Shown here: positions 51,324 to 60,419 of the stretch, piece after piece | Numbering within the stretch: position 1 is the first letter of the stretch | Layout: each line of letters starts with the position of its first letter | Source of the DNA: Epithemia pelagica | Lineage: Eukaryota > Bacillariophyta > Bacillariophyceae > Surirellales > Surirellaceae | Assembly (NCBI GenBank): GCA_946965045.2 | Contig: OX337236.1 | Coordinates: forward strand, 930,001-994,000 | DNA length: 64,000 nt | Reading direction: 5' to 3' | Position numbers and translations under genes: made by a program | Notes under the pieces: generated by a model | What the model saw: the letters and a program-made list of their open reading frames with translations, nothing else | What the model was told of the DNA's origin: nothing | The model's database searches: none

Positions 51324-53468
51324 CTAGCCATTGCGTTTGGACATGGCTTTTTTCTGTTGATCACGTCGCTTCGCCATGTTTCTTGCCTTTCGACGCGATT
51401 CCGCAGCTGTGGGTTTTTCGCCTTCAGCCGTCTTTGTCTTTGATGGATTGGGAATGCGTCCACCCTTGAGCTTATCCGCTCCACGATAATTGACGGGGGC
51501 TTTCTCACCGCCCGAATCAGCCGAGGGGTGGTTGGTATTCCGATTGGCTTCCCAAAACTCTTCTTCCTCTTCCATGGCACGCCGATCCTTGTTGTACGCC
51601 TTGATTGCGTCATAGTCATCTTCAGCTATGTCTTCCATTCTTTCATCATCACCTAGGTCTTCATTATCTGGAGAATCGGTTTTCATCTTCTGAGGTGAAC
51701 CGGCTGTGACCGTAGAAGCGGCTGTAAACTCACTGTGAAGTTGCATCGTGGTATTTTCTTCGGCGTCGCTGTCGTCAAACTGTGAGGTACTCTTGTTTCC
51801 ATCTGCAGTGGAAGATGATGCAATGGGCAACCGTAGCATGGCTTCTTTGTGCGGATTGGAAGAAGAGGGAGGCGGCTTGGACATTGGCAAAACCTCAACT
51901 CCAGTAGTATCCAGAGGGGCAGTTGTGGGTGTAGGCACCACCAGTTTATCTTCTGAGTTTGTAGCTGCAAAACTCCTAGCTTTCTCCGCCTGACGTTGCA
52001 ACTCTTGATCTTCCTTGGCTTGTTGTGAAGCCGCATGCAACAAACTTTGGAGCAAGCGCGAGGATGAAGCGGATGCTCCTTGTTTCGTTGTTGTCTTTTG
52101 ATCCGCATCATCTTCACGAATTTTAACGGCCTGATGTCCGAGATTATACTCCAAAGCTTGTTTGCGATATTTCTCTTCTGCTGCTTGGAGTACCATCTCG
52201 TTGTTTCGATCATGCTCCGTTGTGCTTGAACTTTTTCCGTCCCCGTCCATCGTCGCATCACCGACAGCTGGACCTTGTTGCTTTTTCAAACGTTCCAATC
52301 CTTCTTGTAGCGCCTGTTGATTGGCTTGGTGAAGAGTGTTTTCGAGAGACTGAGATAATTGAGGGATAAGTTCCAGCGCCAGTTTGTGGCATTGTCGTAA
52401 TAGACCGTTTGTTACAACGGCTCCACTCGATACCAACCCACAAATTTCGCCATGTATGTTGACTTGCAAACTCAACTCATTGCCATTTACGACCCGCTGT
52501 TCTTGCCAAGAGGGATCCGCCAAAACTAAAAACCTATCAGCCGACAAATCGTCATCCTCGTCGTCAACCATGAGATGATTGTCCATTGCGCTACTAGCAC
52601 TATCATTCCGGGCAAGCCAAGCAAAGGTAATCGATAAGGGTGTATGATGCAACGGTAGAGGTGTTCCTTCTTTGAGATCTAACGATTGTGTTTGTGGCAA
52701 TGCAGTTGTCGCATTCGATTGATTATACTGTTTGTTGCTGGATTCAAGGGGAGCAGTCGTGGCCGGTTGTCGATAATGCCGTAACGCGGCCATGGTGGCA
52801 AGTACACAGGCATCCAACAAAAGATTGTGAGCACCACAATCCCACACGGTTATACGAAGCTGCAGTTGCCACACCCATTGTCCTGGAACAATTACAAGGG
52901 CCTCTGTGTCCAAACACTGGTTCATCAAATTCTCCAAACACCTCAAAATACGATTGGCAACCAGCTTCTGACTCTCATCCATAGGTGGGCCTCCAATTTT
53001 TCCACGGCCACCAGCAATTCCTCCATTTGTCACTGCTTGACCATACTTGAACGATGTTGATGCCATCGGCGACAAATCGACGGCGATTTGGACACTGCCT
53101 TCGTTTGGACGATCGGAAGTAGGTGGAGGCACAATCTGAGCCGAACAGTGGCAGTGAACAGTAATAGCATTTCCCCATTGAACAGTACATCCGGTGGTTC
53201 CATCCATAGCCGACCGTGTAAGTTGAATCCGTGCCGGTCGAAGTTGTGTCGGAGATCTGCCATCCATCCGTAGCTCGGATTGGATCAAGGCTTGATGGAC
53301 AAGTTCTCGTTCATTTTTTGAAAACAAGACATCACTACTTCCGTCATCACGGATTGGAATGTAATGCGAGCTTTTCAAACGCATCGTTCGTCGTGCAAGA
53401 TCTCTCTTGCCTCTGGACTCTGGACTCTCGAAAGAGCGTAATCCGTAATTGCGTGGAGGAGAGCGCAT
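51324..53468 (-). CDS. Exosome complex subunit, RRP45/EXOSC9-like, with long C-terminal extension
   Basis: A 714-residue protein from ATG 53468. Residues about 48-330 form an RNase PH-like domain: SKNERELVHQALIQSELRMD then GR, the conserved exosome N-terminus, followed by CTVQWGNAITVHCHCSAQI, CLDTEALVIVPGQWVWQLQL, WDCGAHNLLLDACVLATMAA and LSLQVNIHGEICGLVSSGA. RRP45 is a noncatalytic ring subunit of the RNA exosome that processes and degrades RNA. The extra 380 residues are Gln/Glu-rich coiled or disordered sequence ending in a basic RRKARNMAKRRDQQKK stretch, likely nuclear or RNA-binding. A retroelement begins 18 bp upstream of the start codon. Confidence 0.82.
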   Translation of the reverse strand: MRSPPRNYGLRSFESPESRGKRDLARRTMRLKSSHYIPIRDDGSSDVLFSKNERELVHQALIQSELRMDGRSPTQLRPARIQLTRSAMDGTTGCTVQWGNAITVHCHCSAQIVPPPTSDRPNEGSVQIAVDLSPMASTSFKYGQAVTNGGIAGGRGKIGGPPMDESQKLVANRILRCLENLMNQCLDTEALVIVPGQWVWQLQLRITVWDCGAHNLLLDACVLATMAALRHYRQPATTAPLESSNKQYNQSNATTALPQTQSLDLKEGTPLPLHHTPLSITFAWLARNDSASSAMDNHLMVDDEDDDLSADRFLVLADPSWQEQRVVNGNELSLQVNIHGEICGLVSSGAVVTNGLLRQCHKLALELIPQLSQSLENTLHQANQQALQEGLERLKKQQGPAVGDATMDGDGKSSSTTEHDRNNEMVLQAAEEKYRKQALEYNLGHQAVKIREDDADQKTTTKQGASASSSRLLQSLLHAASQQAKEDQELQRQAEKARSFAATNSEDKLVVPTPTTAPLDTTGVEVLPMSKPPPSSSNPHKEAMLRLPIASSSTADGNKSTSQFDDSDAEENTTMQLHSEFTAASTVTAGSPQKMKTDSPDNEDLGDDERMEDIAEDDYDAIKAYNKDRRAMEEEEEFWEANRNTNHPSADSGGEKAPVNYRGADKLKGGRIPNPSKTKTAEGEKPTAAESRRKARNMAKRRDQQKKAMSKRNG

Positions 53469-53485
53469 GATGTTTCGGGGCCCTA

Positions 53486-53971
53486 AAGTACGACCAAGTT
53501 ATTCTGGGACCAAGGAGCGACGCTCAGACTCTCTCCCTCCCAGCCATCGAAGATTGTCAGACAAAACAATCACGCGCCGGCCAACCTAGGGAGACAAGCG
53601 TGACGATCAATAGAGCCGTTGGAATCGCAGGGCGTTCCATTCGGAACTTACTTTTTCAAATCTTCTTCCGACTCTTTTGTCCGTATAAGATCCATCGCAT
53701 ACCAAAAACAACAGTGAACCCTTCACCAGATTGTTACCCTGGTTGTTATGCTTCAGGAGGCCTTCACAAGCGTCTGACAATCCCGAACTCCAATCCCTTA
53801 TGTCCTTGCTCTGACGAAGTGCCAGAAATGCCACGGATGCTTTCAAGACCAACGTCAGAACTCGAGAAAGAAGAAAGAGCCAAAAGAGCTCACTCTTTGA
53901 ATTCACTACGTTCGGACGGCAAAGGCCTGATCACCTTTGGCGCCGTTCTAGAGTTTAGAGAGAGATTTTGG
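53486..53971 (+). repeat. Split direct repeat A1 (486 bp)
   Basis: Starts AAGTACGACCAAGTTATTCT and ends AGAGAGATTTTGG; matched by A2 with no difference seen by eye. It precedes ORF1 and presumably acts as promoter and leader. Confidence 0.93.
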
Positions 53972-54003
53972 TTTCTTGCTCCTGTTCTGTTGTTTGGTTC
54001 ATC

Positions 54004-56334
54004 ATGTCTTCTCCCCCTTCTCGTTCCTCGACTCCCCTGGACGATGATGATCTCCTCTTGTCCTTGGTTACCTCGGCCTTGATTGCGACGCCAAGCGTCG
54101 TGGCCGATCGTCCTCCGGGCTCGGCTCCAGGGGGGGGGGGGGGGGTAGCTGACCGTGGGCAAATCACTTTCGATTCAACTCTTGACCTTGTTGGTCTCGG
54201 GACCGTCCCTACTAGGAACCCTTCAACAACCTCTGCTCCCTTCTTCAAGCAAGAGGATCAGGCACCTACTGTGCGCGACCTGTCCGATGCCTCAAGTAAG
54301 TTTTCGATTACGGTACTTTCGGCAAGCGACGCCAAGGAGAAGCTGCTTTGCCTTGGAATCAAACGAGGGGGTAACATCTTTTGTATCGACCCCAAGTGCT
54401 CTAAAGCCGGGGACCATGGATTGGATGTCCCCCCTCATGATCTTGGCAACACAGGCGGAGTCTACATCATGAAGAACTCCGCCTCCGCCTTTTGTTCACC
54501 CGTGGTACCTTTGGAGTCTACTTCTCCTACGGTCTTGGACAAACTCAGGCGCAAAAAGCATACGATTAATGACTGGATGAAGAAGTTCCTGGTCATGCGT
54601 CGTATGGATCATCTCAGCACAGAAAACAACGGACCTACGTCTTTTGATGCTGAAGAAACCAAGGTAGTCAAAGCAACTGCTACCTATACTCCCTTCTCTG
54701 TTGGGAAGGGTATTAAGAAGGACTCATCTGCCGCCTTCCTCCTGGATAGTTTTTCCCCTCATCGAAAGATCCTCTCAGGAGACATTAATGATGTCATGCA
54801 GAAGGTCCAAAAGGACCCAAGTATGATTCCCACCGTACTTCGCGAGGTGGAAGATTCCATTATGGAGGCAGGGGAACTCATTCAAGCTATTTCGGCTGAT
54901 CAATCGTTGGTAAAAAAGGAAACCGTCAACTCGGTCGAATCGTTGAGTCTCCAACTGGAGAAGATGCAGATGGACATTGGCCCCAGGGAAGAGTTGGGTG
55001 AGCCGTTCCAAGCTCCCACTCTCTGGGGAATCATCCAAGCCATCACCGGTTCATTGTCGAGTGGCACGGAGCCCATCTCGGCGGCTGAGCTCAAGTCCTC
55101 TTTCACGGACCGATTGCAAGTGCTGGAGCAAGACATCAAGACCACTGCTTCCTTTGTGCGCAATCTCAAGATGGAAACAGCGGCCCAGTTCCAAACCATG
55201 CAAGCAGAAACTAAAGGAGGATTGGATAACCTTCGTTCCCATTTGGTCAAAGGCCTCCAAGGTTTGATCTCTCGAGTCAGTACGGCGGAAAGGAACATCA
55301 TGCAGTTGGGAACTCAAGCTGGAACCACCTCCTCGGGGAACGGATCCTCCTTGTTACAAGGTAACGCGGGCATTGCTGGATCCATTGACTTAGTTGCAAA
55401 AGCTCAAACTCTGGAAGCGGAGGTGAAGAATCTTCAAGCGATCCTCCACCAAAACCAAATCGACATGCAGCGCCTTCGGTCCAAGATCGACACTACCGCA
55501 ATCAAGTTCGGAAACTTGGGTTTGTCTTCGGTTGATGACTGCAAAGCTTGGATTGCCCTCAAATTTGGCTTTCGGGCTTATGGTCTCTTGTTCGACGTTT
55601 GTCTTGTACTTGAGTGGTGCTCATCCCAGGAAAATGGTGATGTGTTGAGTATGCTCACCACCATGGAGAAGCGCCACAAGATGAAAATCTCAACAACCAA
55701 TGATGCTCGAGCTTTGTACGCCATGAAGCTCGAATTTCCCCAAATCCTTTACAAGGATCTTCCTGGCACTGGAAAAGATCCTTCTTTTCTCACGGCCATG
55801 AAAGAACTTGAAGATTGGGACGCACCCGAGACTGGAGTGCGCGACCGAATCATCCACAAGCTAGGGAGCATGCATTCCATGTTTGGCGAACAGATAACTA
55901 TCGTCATGGAGAACGAACCGGAAGCTCGCTCTCTTGCCATGTCTATGTTGTCTATGTCTATTGGCTGTTGTCGTGAGATGATAAACTATTTCGATGAAAC
56001 CATGAACGAACTAACAACCAAGTCTAAATTCACGAAAAAGAAGGCATTCAGTCTCGTCACTCAAGTCATCCGCCGCTTCTTCATCGACTTGTACAAGGTT
56101 CGTGCTCAAATCTACTCCTCCCTTTCTACATCGGATGCTGCGGGTCAATGCGCCTGGATTCTCTATGGAACCTTGCGCACTCACGATGTTATGACCGAGT
56201 ACTCCAAGGCCAGATTCAAGAACCATCCGTCGGTATCAAGTGAGTACATCCGCTTCTTATCAACCAATTCGGGTTTTGAATCTCTCAAAACACTTGAGGA
56301 CAAGGTGGAGCAATTGAAGACTAGCGCCCAATAA
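54004..56334 (+). CDS. YR-element ORF1, Gag-like coiled-coil protein
   Basis: From ATG 54004 (MSSPPSRSSTPLDDDD) the protein has 776 residues. A run of 16 G (54130-54145) encodes poly-Gly near residue 45. The middle has long heptad-like helices (VNSVESLSLQLEKMQMDIG; KAQTLEAEVKNLQAILHQNQ) and the C-terminal third is a globular helical region. The stop is TAA at 56332. The same frame continues for 46 more coding-like codons (AKDCQSAKRAADTANSTIDT ... LKKEVAELKKQ) to TGA 56475. No enzymatic motif is seen, consistent with a particle-forming Gag role. Confidence 0.75.
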   Translation: MSSPPSRSSTPLDDDDLLLSLVTSALIATPSVVADRPPGSAPGGGGGVADRGQITFDSTLDLVGLGTVPTRNPSTTSAPFFKQEDQAPTVRDLSDASSKFSITVLSASDAKEKLLCLGIKRGGNIFCIDPKCSKAGDHGLDVPPHDLGNTGGVYIMKNSASAFCSPVVPLESTSPTVLDKLRRKKHTINDWMKKFLVMRRMDHLSTENNGPTSFDAEETKVVKATATYTPFSVGKGIKKDSSAAFLLDSFSPHRKILSGDINDVMQKVQKDPSMIPTVLREVEDSIMEAGELIQAISADQSLVKKETVNSVESLSLQLEKMQMDIGPREELGEPFQAPTLWGIIQAITGSLSSGTEPISAAELKSSFTDRLQVLEQDIKTTASFVRNLKMETAAQFQTMQAETKGGLDNLRSHLVKGLQGLISRVSTAERNIMQLGTQAGTTSSGNGSSLLQGNAGIAGSIDLVAKAQTLEAEVKNLQAILHQNQIDMQRLRSKIDTTAIKFGNLGLSSVDDCKAWIALKFGFRAYGLLFDVCLVLEWCSSQENGDVLSMLTTMEKRHKMKISTTNDARALYAMKLEFPQILYKDLPGTGKDPSFLTAMKELEDWDAPETGVRDRIIHKLGSMHSMFGEQITIVMENEPEARSLAMSMLSMSIGCCREMINYFDETMNELTTKSKFTKKKAFSLVTQVIRRFFIDLYKVRAQIYSSLSTSDAAGQCAWILYGTLRTHDVMTEYSKARFKNHPSVSSEYIRFLSTNSGFESLKTLEDKVEQLKTSAQ

Positions 56335-56502
56335 GCTGCAAAAGACTGCCAGTCGGCCAAACGGGCGGCTGACACGGCCAATAGTACCATCGATACCCTC
56401 AAGAAAGAAGTGGCCGAACTCAAGAAGCAGAGTCGACGGGCTCGGGGCGGTGGCTCTGGCAATAACGACGCGTGACAAGTAGGAGCATCTAAATTAACAT
56501 CT

Positions 56503-57963
56503 ATGGACAATCCCTTCACCGATCCTAATTTAGATGCTCTTAGCGACGCTTCCTCCCTCACTTTGCATTCCAAGTCTGCCCCCAAGACTCCTACTCGATC
56601 CTTACCACCACGGACCATTGCCTGGTCCACACCACCCAGCAAGCATATGGTTGATCGAGGGGAACGTGGATTCCGAGAAGATTTGTCCTGTCTGCTTTTG
56701 GGGCAAGGTACCTGCTATTGGGGCCTTTTGCTTAACCCAGGAGATTGGACTGGAATTTACATTCTTGCTTCAGGATATGAAGCGCTCCGTTCCGACCCCT
56801 TTTGGCGCCTCGTGGGCAAGCAATTCAAGTCCAAGCTTTATCTTGTCCCAAGCATCGACATGGTGCTGGGACGAGGACTCATTTCGGTCGTGTTGATTGA
56901 AGGGGATCCTGATTTTCTTCAAAACCAGTTGGTTTCAGTACCGTCAGATTGGTCCGTCCTTTTCCTCCTTCCTCCTGGATGGACGCGTCCTCCCCTTCCA
57001 AATGTCACGTGGCTCTCCGTCACCCACAAGCAATGCGGAGGTGTCACCACTGCACGGATGAATGTGGGTCGCAAAAACATTGCGTCTATCCACTTCAAGC
57101 TCACCGTCCGACGTACCATCGCCTCTGTTCTCAACCATTCCATTCGGCCTCAACCATGTGGACCAGAGGGACCGGGCGTGAAGTGTTATTCGGACGCCAG
57201 CCTTCTTCATACTCGGGCTGTGTCTCTCCCCGTTCGGGTTCCTACCACCTTCCACAAGACTGGGTGGGGTTACCGACCCCTTACACCGTCGGAAATTGGC
57301 GCGGCCTACGATTTGCCACTGTGGAAAGATCCTACCTCGCCTGGGTTTGACTGGTGGCACTCACAATTGCTCTATCCACGGTTTGTCCCCATCAAGATCC
57401 CTTCCACGGTTCTCACGGCCGCCCTTCCTCACTTGAATCCTGTCCTTATTCATGTAACTTGTGAGCATGCGGGCATCAAGCGAGACCCAACTCCATTGTC
57501 TCCTCTCACTCCGAAACGAGGCCGTTGGACGGCTCTGTCTCCTGAAACGATGCACCAGGGTCGCGTTGGCACCTCCTTTCCCAAGATCGGCGCCTTTCTC
57601 CCCCACTCCGCTTGGTTAGATGAATCGTTGATTGTTGCAAAAGCGACAAAAGCTGACGATGCCGTCACCCCTTACTGGCTATGGGATGAACGCATTCGGG
57701 GTGTCTTTCCGTGGATAACCGCGGCGGCTTTGGAAGGTTTTCGCGTTCTCGCTTGCGTTGGTGGCGCCGAAGCCTTTTTCGAAGCTTCATCCTTTACTTG
57801 CGCTCACGTTTTGGGTCTGATTGGGGGAGTGTCGTTCGTAATTCTCCTCCCTCTCAGGGGGGGGACTCTTTTTCTCCGTCCCAGATCCGGGACGCTGGTT
57901 GTTCCATTCTCGCCCAACTTCTTCCTTCCAGCTGGTGGGACTGGGATCACGGCTCTTCCTTGA
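56503..57963 (+). CDS. YR-element ORF2, upstream part of Pol, unknown domain
   Basis: ATG 56503, 486 residues. It contains a 200-residue segment with a regular alternation of strands (FKSKLYLVPSIDMVLGRGLI; WSVLFLLPPGWTRPPLPNVT) that I cannot assign. The last 85 codons overlap ORF3 in another frame. Because ORF3 has no ATG before the RT domain, ORF2 is probably the N-terminal part of a fused Pol made by -1 frameshifting at 57858-57864. If so, the C-terminal tail of ORF2 after LPLRGG would be an alternative terminus only. Confidence 0.7.
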   Translation: MDNPFTDPNLDALSDASSLTLHSKSAPKTPTRSLPPRTIAWSTPPSKHMVDRGERGFREDLSCLLLGQGTCYWGLLLNPGDWTGIYILASGYEALRSDPFWRLVGKQFKSKLYLVPSIDMVLGRGLISVVLIEGDPDFLQNQLVSVPSDWSVLFLLPPGWTRPPLPNVTWLSVTHKQCGGVTTARMNVGRKNIASIHFKLTVRRTIASVLNHSIRPQPCGPEGPGVKCYSDASLLHTRAVSLPVRVPTTFHKTGWGYRPLTPSEIGAAYDLPLWKDPTSPGFDWWHSQLLYPRFVPIKIPSTVLTAALPHLNPVLIHVTCEHAGIKRDPTPLSPLTPKRGRWTALSPETMHQGRVGTSFPKIGAFLPHSAWLDESLIVAKATKADDAVTPYWLWDERIRGVFPWITAAALEGFRVLACVGGAEAFFEASSFTCAHVLGLIGGVSFVILLPLRGGTLFLRPRSGTLVVPFSPNFFLPAGGTGITALP

Positions 57964-60419
57964 TCTTCTGGCGTTGGAATGGTGTCGACCAACAACGACA
58001 TGCCTTTTTGGGTCAACCCATACACATCGCTTTGACGCTCCCAACCAATCACCGTCCCCAGCGTTCTCCCGCGGCCGATTCCATTCAACGAGTAGCAGAT
58101 AAACTTTCGAAAGTGATTGGTCGGGGGTACTTTGACCAGAACCTACCAGTAGAAAGCCTTACCGATTTTTTCGATGTTCCCAAAGGCCCAACCGATATAA
58201 GGATGGTATATAATGGGACCAGTTCCGGATTAAACGACGCCCTATGGGCACCAAACTTTTGGCTCCCTACTGCCAAATCATCTCTGCGCCTCCTTACTCC
58301 TGCGTCCTACTGCGGGGATATGGATCTAGGTGAAATGTTCCTCAACTTCCCCATGGATCACACCCTCCGCCCATACGCAGGCGTGGATCTTCGACCTATC
58401 AAGCCCTTTCTCCCTACAGGATTGCTTTCTCCCCCTTCCCTTTTCAAGATCCGATGGAATCGTCTTTTCATGGGGATGCTCCCAAGCCCATACCACGCGG
58501 TAGAACAATTTTATTTAGCCGAAGAGGTAGCTCGAGGCTCACCTTTTGAACCCGACAATCCATGCGGTTTTGATTCCATCTTGTTCAACATCCCCGGCTC
58601 CGCTGACTATGATCCAACGATGCCTTGGGTGATGAAATGGAATTCTAAAACTCAAGCTATCGCCGGAGACGCCGTGACCTACATGGATGACATTAGGTTC
58701 ATTGGCTCTACAGCTGAAAATGCCTGGCAAGTGGCACGACGTCTAGCCTCGAGGCTGCAGCACATGGGCATCCAAGACGCCCCTCGCAAGCGTCGACCCC
58801 CATCTAAATCACCGGGGGCATGGGCCGGGTCAGTTCAACATGTGTCGGAAAATGCAGTCTCAAAAGCCGTAACACAAGAAAAATGGGATAAAGCCCGCAC
58901 AATCATCAAACGATACACGGAGGGATTCCAACATTCTCCCACCCCAGCCTTCTCACACAAACAAATGCAACGCGACGTGGGTTTTCTTGTGCACGTGGCA
59001 ATGACCTTTTCATCCCTCATGCCCTTCCTCAAAGGTTTTTACTTGACCATGAATGCATGGCGTGGCGGAAGAAACAAGGACGGGTGGAAATTGAGCTCAA
59101 AAGAATGGATAGCTCAACTACAACCAAAACTCTCCGATGCCGATGTGGACACTCTATGTGGATTCACGGAAGGCGACGAGCAAGACAGCAACGGAAACCA
59201 CCACGATAATCCTCCCAAGACAGTCCATCCGGTACCCAGGTTGAGAACAGATGTCAAGGCGATCGCGACACTGTTAGGTACCGAAAAACCTCCCATCATT
59301 CACGTGAGGTCCTCCTCCATTTTCGTTGCCATTTATGGAGCAGGAGATGCTTCGGGAGCCGGCTTCGGATCCGCCATACTTCTCCCTCAAAAATCCCTCT
59401 CCTACCGCATTGGAGTTTGGAGAAGCGACACAGTGCACGGGGAATCCTCAAACTGGCGAGAATTCACCAACTGTGTGGAAGCAATGGAAGAAGAGGCAGA
59501 CAAAGGCAACTTATCAAACACTGAGCTGTTCTTTTTCACAGACAACACCACAGTCAAACGATGCTGCTACAAAGGCTCTTCGTCTAGTGAAAAACTTCTT
59601 GAACTTATCATACGACTGCGAAGATTGGAAATGAAATTTTCTCTTCGCCTTCACATTTCCCATGTCTCCGGCAAGAGAATGATCGCCTGGGGCGTGGACG
59701 GGCTTTCCCGAGGCCAAGTGAATGAGGGAGTGATGGCGGGAAAACCCATGCTCTCCTTTATTCCACTTTACAAGAACCCACTCCAAATGTCTCGTCCCCT
59801 CTTCCACTGGGTCAAGTCATGGTTGGGTCCCAAAGCAGAGCTCCTCAACCCGATCAATTGGTTTACCACGGGCCATGACATCCGAGGTTGGACTTTGCCC
59901 ACCAACGAAAATAAACTGTCCCTGCCCATACTAAGGCCAGGACACTTTATTTGGTCCTCACCACCGGGAGCGGCAGACGTCGCAATTGAGGAATTGAGAA
60001 AGGCACGACACAAAAGACAGAAGTCCACCCACATCTTTTTGTGCCAGCGTCTCATGACCCCCCGGTGGTACAAGCAACTCCACAAGGCTTGCGATTTAGT
60101 TATCGAAATACCCGCAAAAACTCACTTCTGGCCCAAAGAGCATTACGAGCCTCTCATCATCGGTTTCGCTTTTCCTTTTATTAGGTCCCAACCTTGGCAG
60201 CTCCGCGGAACGCCCAAGATGTTCGCAATGGAACGGTCCTTGCGAAAACTGTGGGAAGAGGATGAAATGGCAGGACGGGATCTTCTGCGGAAATTTTGTA
60301 TTCAAGCTTGGAAAATGGGATCCATGTCAAAAAACATGGTGTCCCGAGTGTTATTTTTTGAACAACGAAACGAAATTCTACATAGCGTCCCAAGACTCCC
60401 TAAAAGACGAAGACGATGA
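57711..60419 (+). CDS. YR-element reverse transcriptase and RNase H (ORF3)
   Basis: The open frame begins at a GTG (57711) and has no Met before the RT domain (first at DIRMVYNGTS), so entry by frameshift at about 57860 is likely. RT motifs are IRMVYNGTSSGLNDALWAPN, MDLGEMFLNFPMD and VTYMDDIRFIG (the YMDD box). RNase H has YGAGDASGAGFGSAI, SNWREFTN, FFFTDNTTVKR and WGVDGLSRG with the acidic residues. The last 200 residues include HFIWSSPPGAADVAIEELRK and HIFLCQRLMTPRWYKQLHKA, loosely reminiscent of the PP...W domain found after RNase H in DIRS-type elements. The tail is basic. Confidence 0.9.
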   Translation: MDNRGGFGRFSRSRLRWWRRSLFRSFILYLRSRFGSDWGSVVRNSPPSQGGDSFSPSQIRDAGCSILAQLLPSSWWDWDHGSSLIFWRWNGVDQQRHAFLGQPIHIALTLPTNHRPQRSPAADSIQRVADKLSKVIGRGYFDQNLPVESLTDFFDVPKGPTDIRMVYNGTSSGLNDALWAPNFWLPTAKSSLRLLTPASYCGDMDLGEMFLNFPMDHTLRPYAGVDLRPIKPFLPTGLLSPPSLFKIRWNRLFMGMLPSPYHAVEQFYLAEEVARGSPFEPDNPCGFDSILFNIPGSADYDPTMPWVMKWNSKTQAIAGDAVTYMDDIRFIGSTAENAWQVARRLASRLQHMGIQDAPRKRRPPSKSPGAWAGSVQHVSENAVSKAVTQEKWDKARTIIKRYTEGFQHSPTPAFSHKQMQRDVGFLVHVAMTFSSLMPFLKGFYLTMNAWRGGRNKDGWKLSSKEWIAQLQPKLSDADVDTLCGFTEGDEQDSNGNHHDNPPKTVHPVPRLRTDVKAIATLLGTEKPPIIHVRSSSIFVAIYGAGDASGAGFGSAILLPQKSLSYRIGVWRSDTVHGESSNWREFTNCVEAMEEEADKGNLSNTELFFFTDNTTVKRCCYKGSSSSEKLLELIIRLRRLEMKFSLRLHISHVSGKRMIAWGVDGLSRGQVNEGVMAGKPMLSFIPLYKNPLQMSRPLFHWVKSWLGPKAELLNPINWFTTGHDIRGWTLPTNENKLSLPILRPGHFIWSSPPGAADVAIEELRKARHKRQKSTHIFLCQRLMTPRWYKQLHKACDLVIEIPAKTHFWPKEHYEPLIIGFAFPFIRSQPWQLRGTPKMFAMERSLRKLWEEDEMAGRDLLRKFCIQAWKMGSMSKNMVSRVLFFEQRNEILHSVPRLPKRRRR
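57858..57894 (+). promoter_or_regulatory. Candidate -1 programmed frameshift site with downstream hairpin
   Basis: In the ORF2 frame the codons read AGG GGG GGG ACT, giving the slippery heptamer G GGG GGG at 57858-57864. Slipping back one base puts ribosomes exactly in the ORF3 frame (GGG GGG GAC TCT). Twelve bases downstream a perfect 6-bp stem with 6-nt loop (CGTCCC-AGATCC-GGGACG, 57877-57894) could stall the ribosome. Confidence 0.6.

Noticed and set aside
53600-54082. 160-codon frame in A1, repeated in A2
   Set aside because: Lies in the noncoding split repeat and is the same peptide twice because the DNA is duplicated; no domain, and A1 serves as leader.
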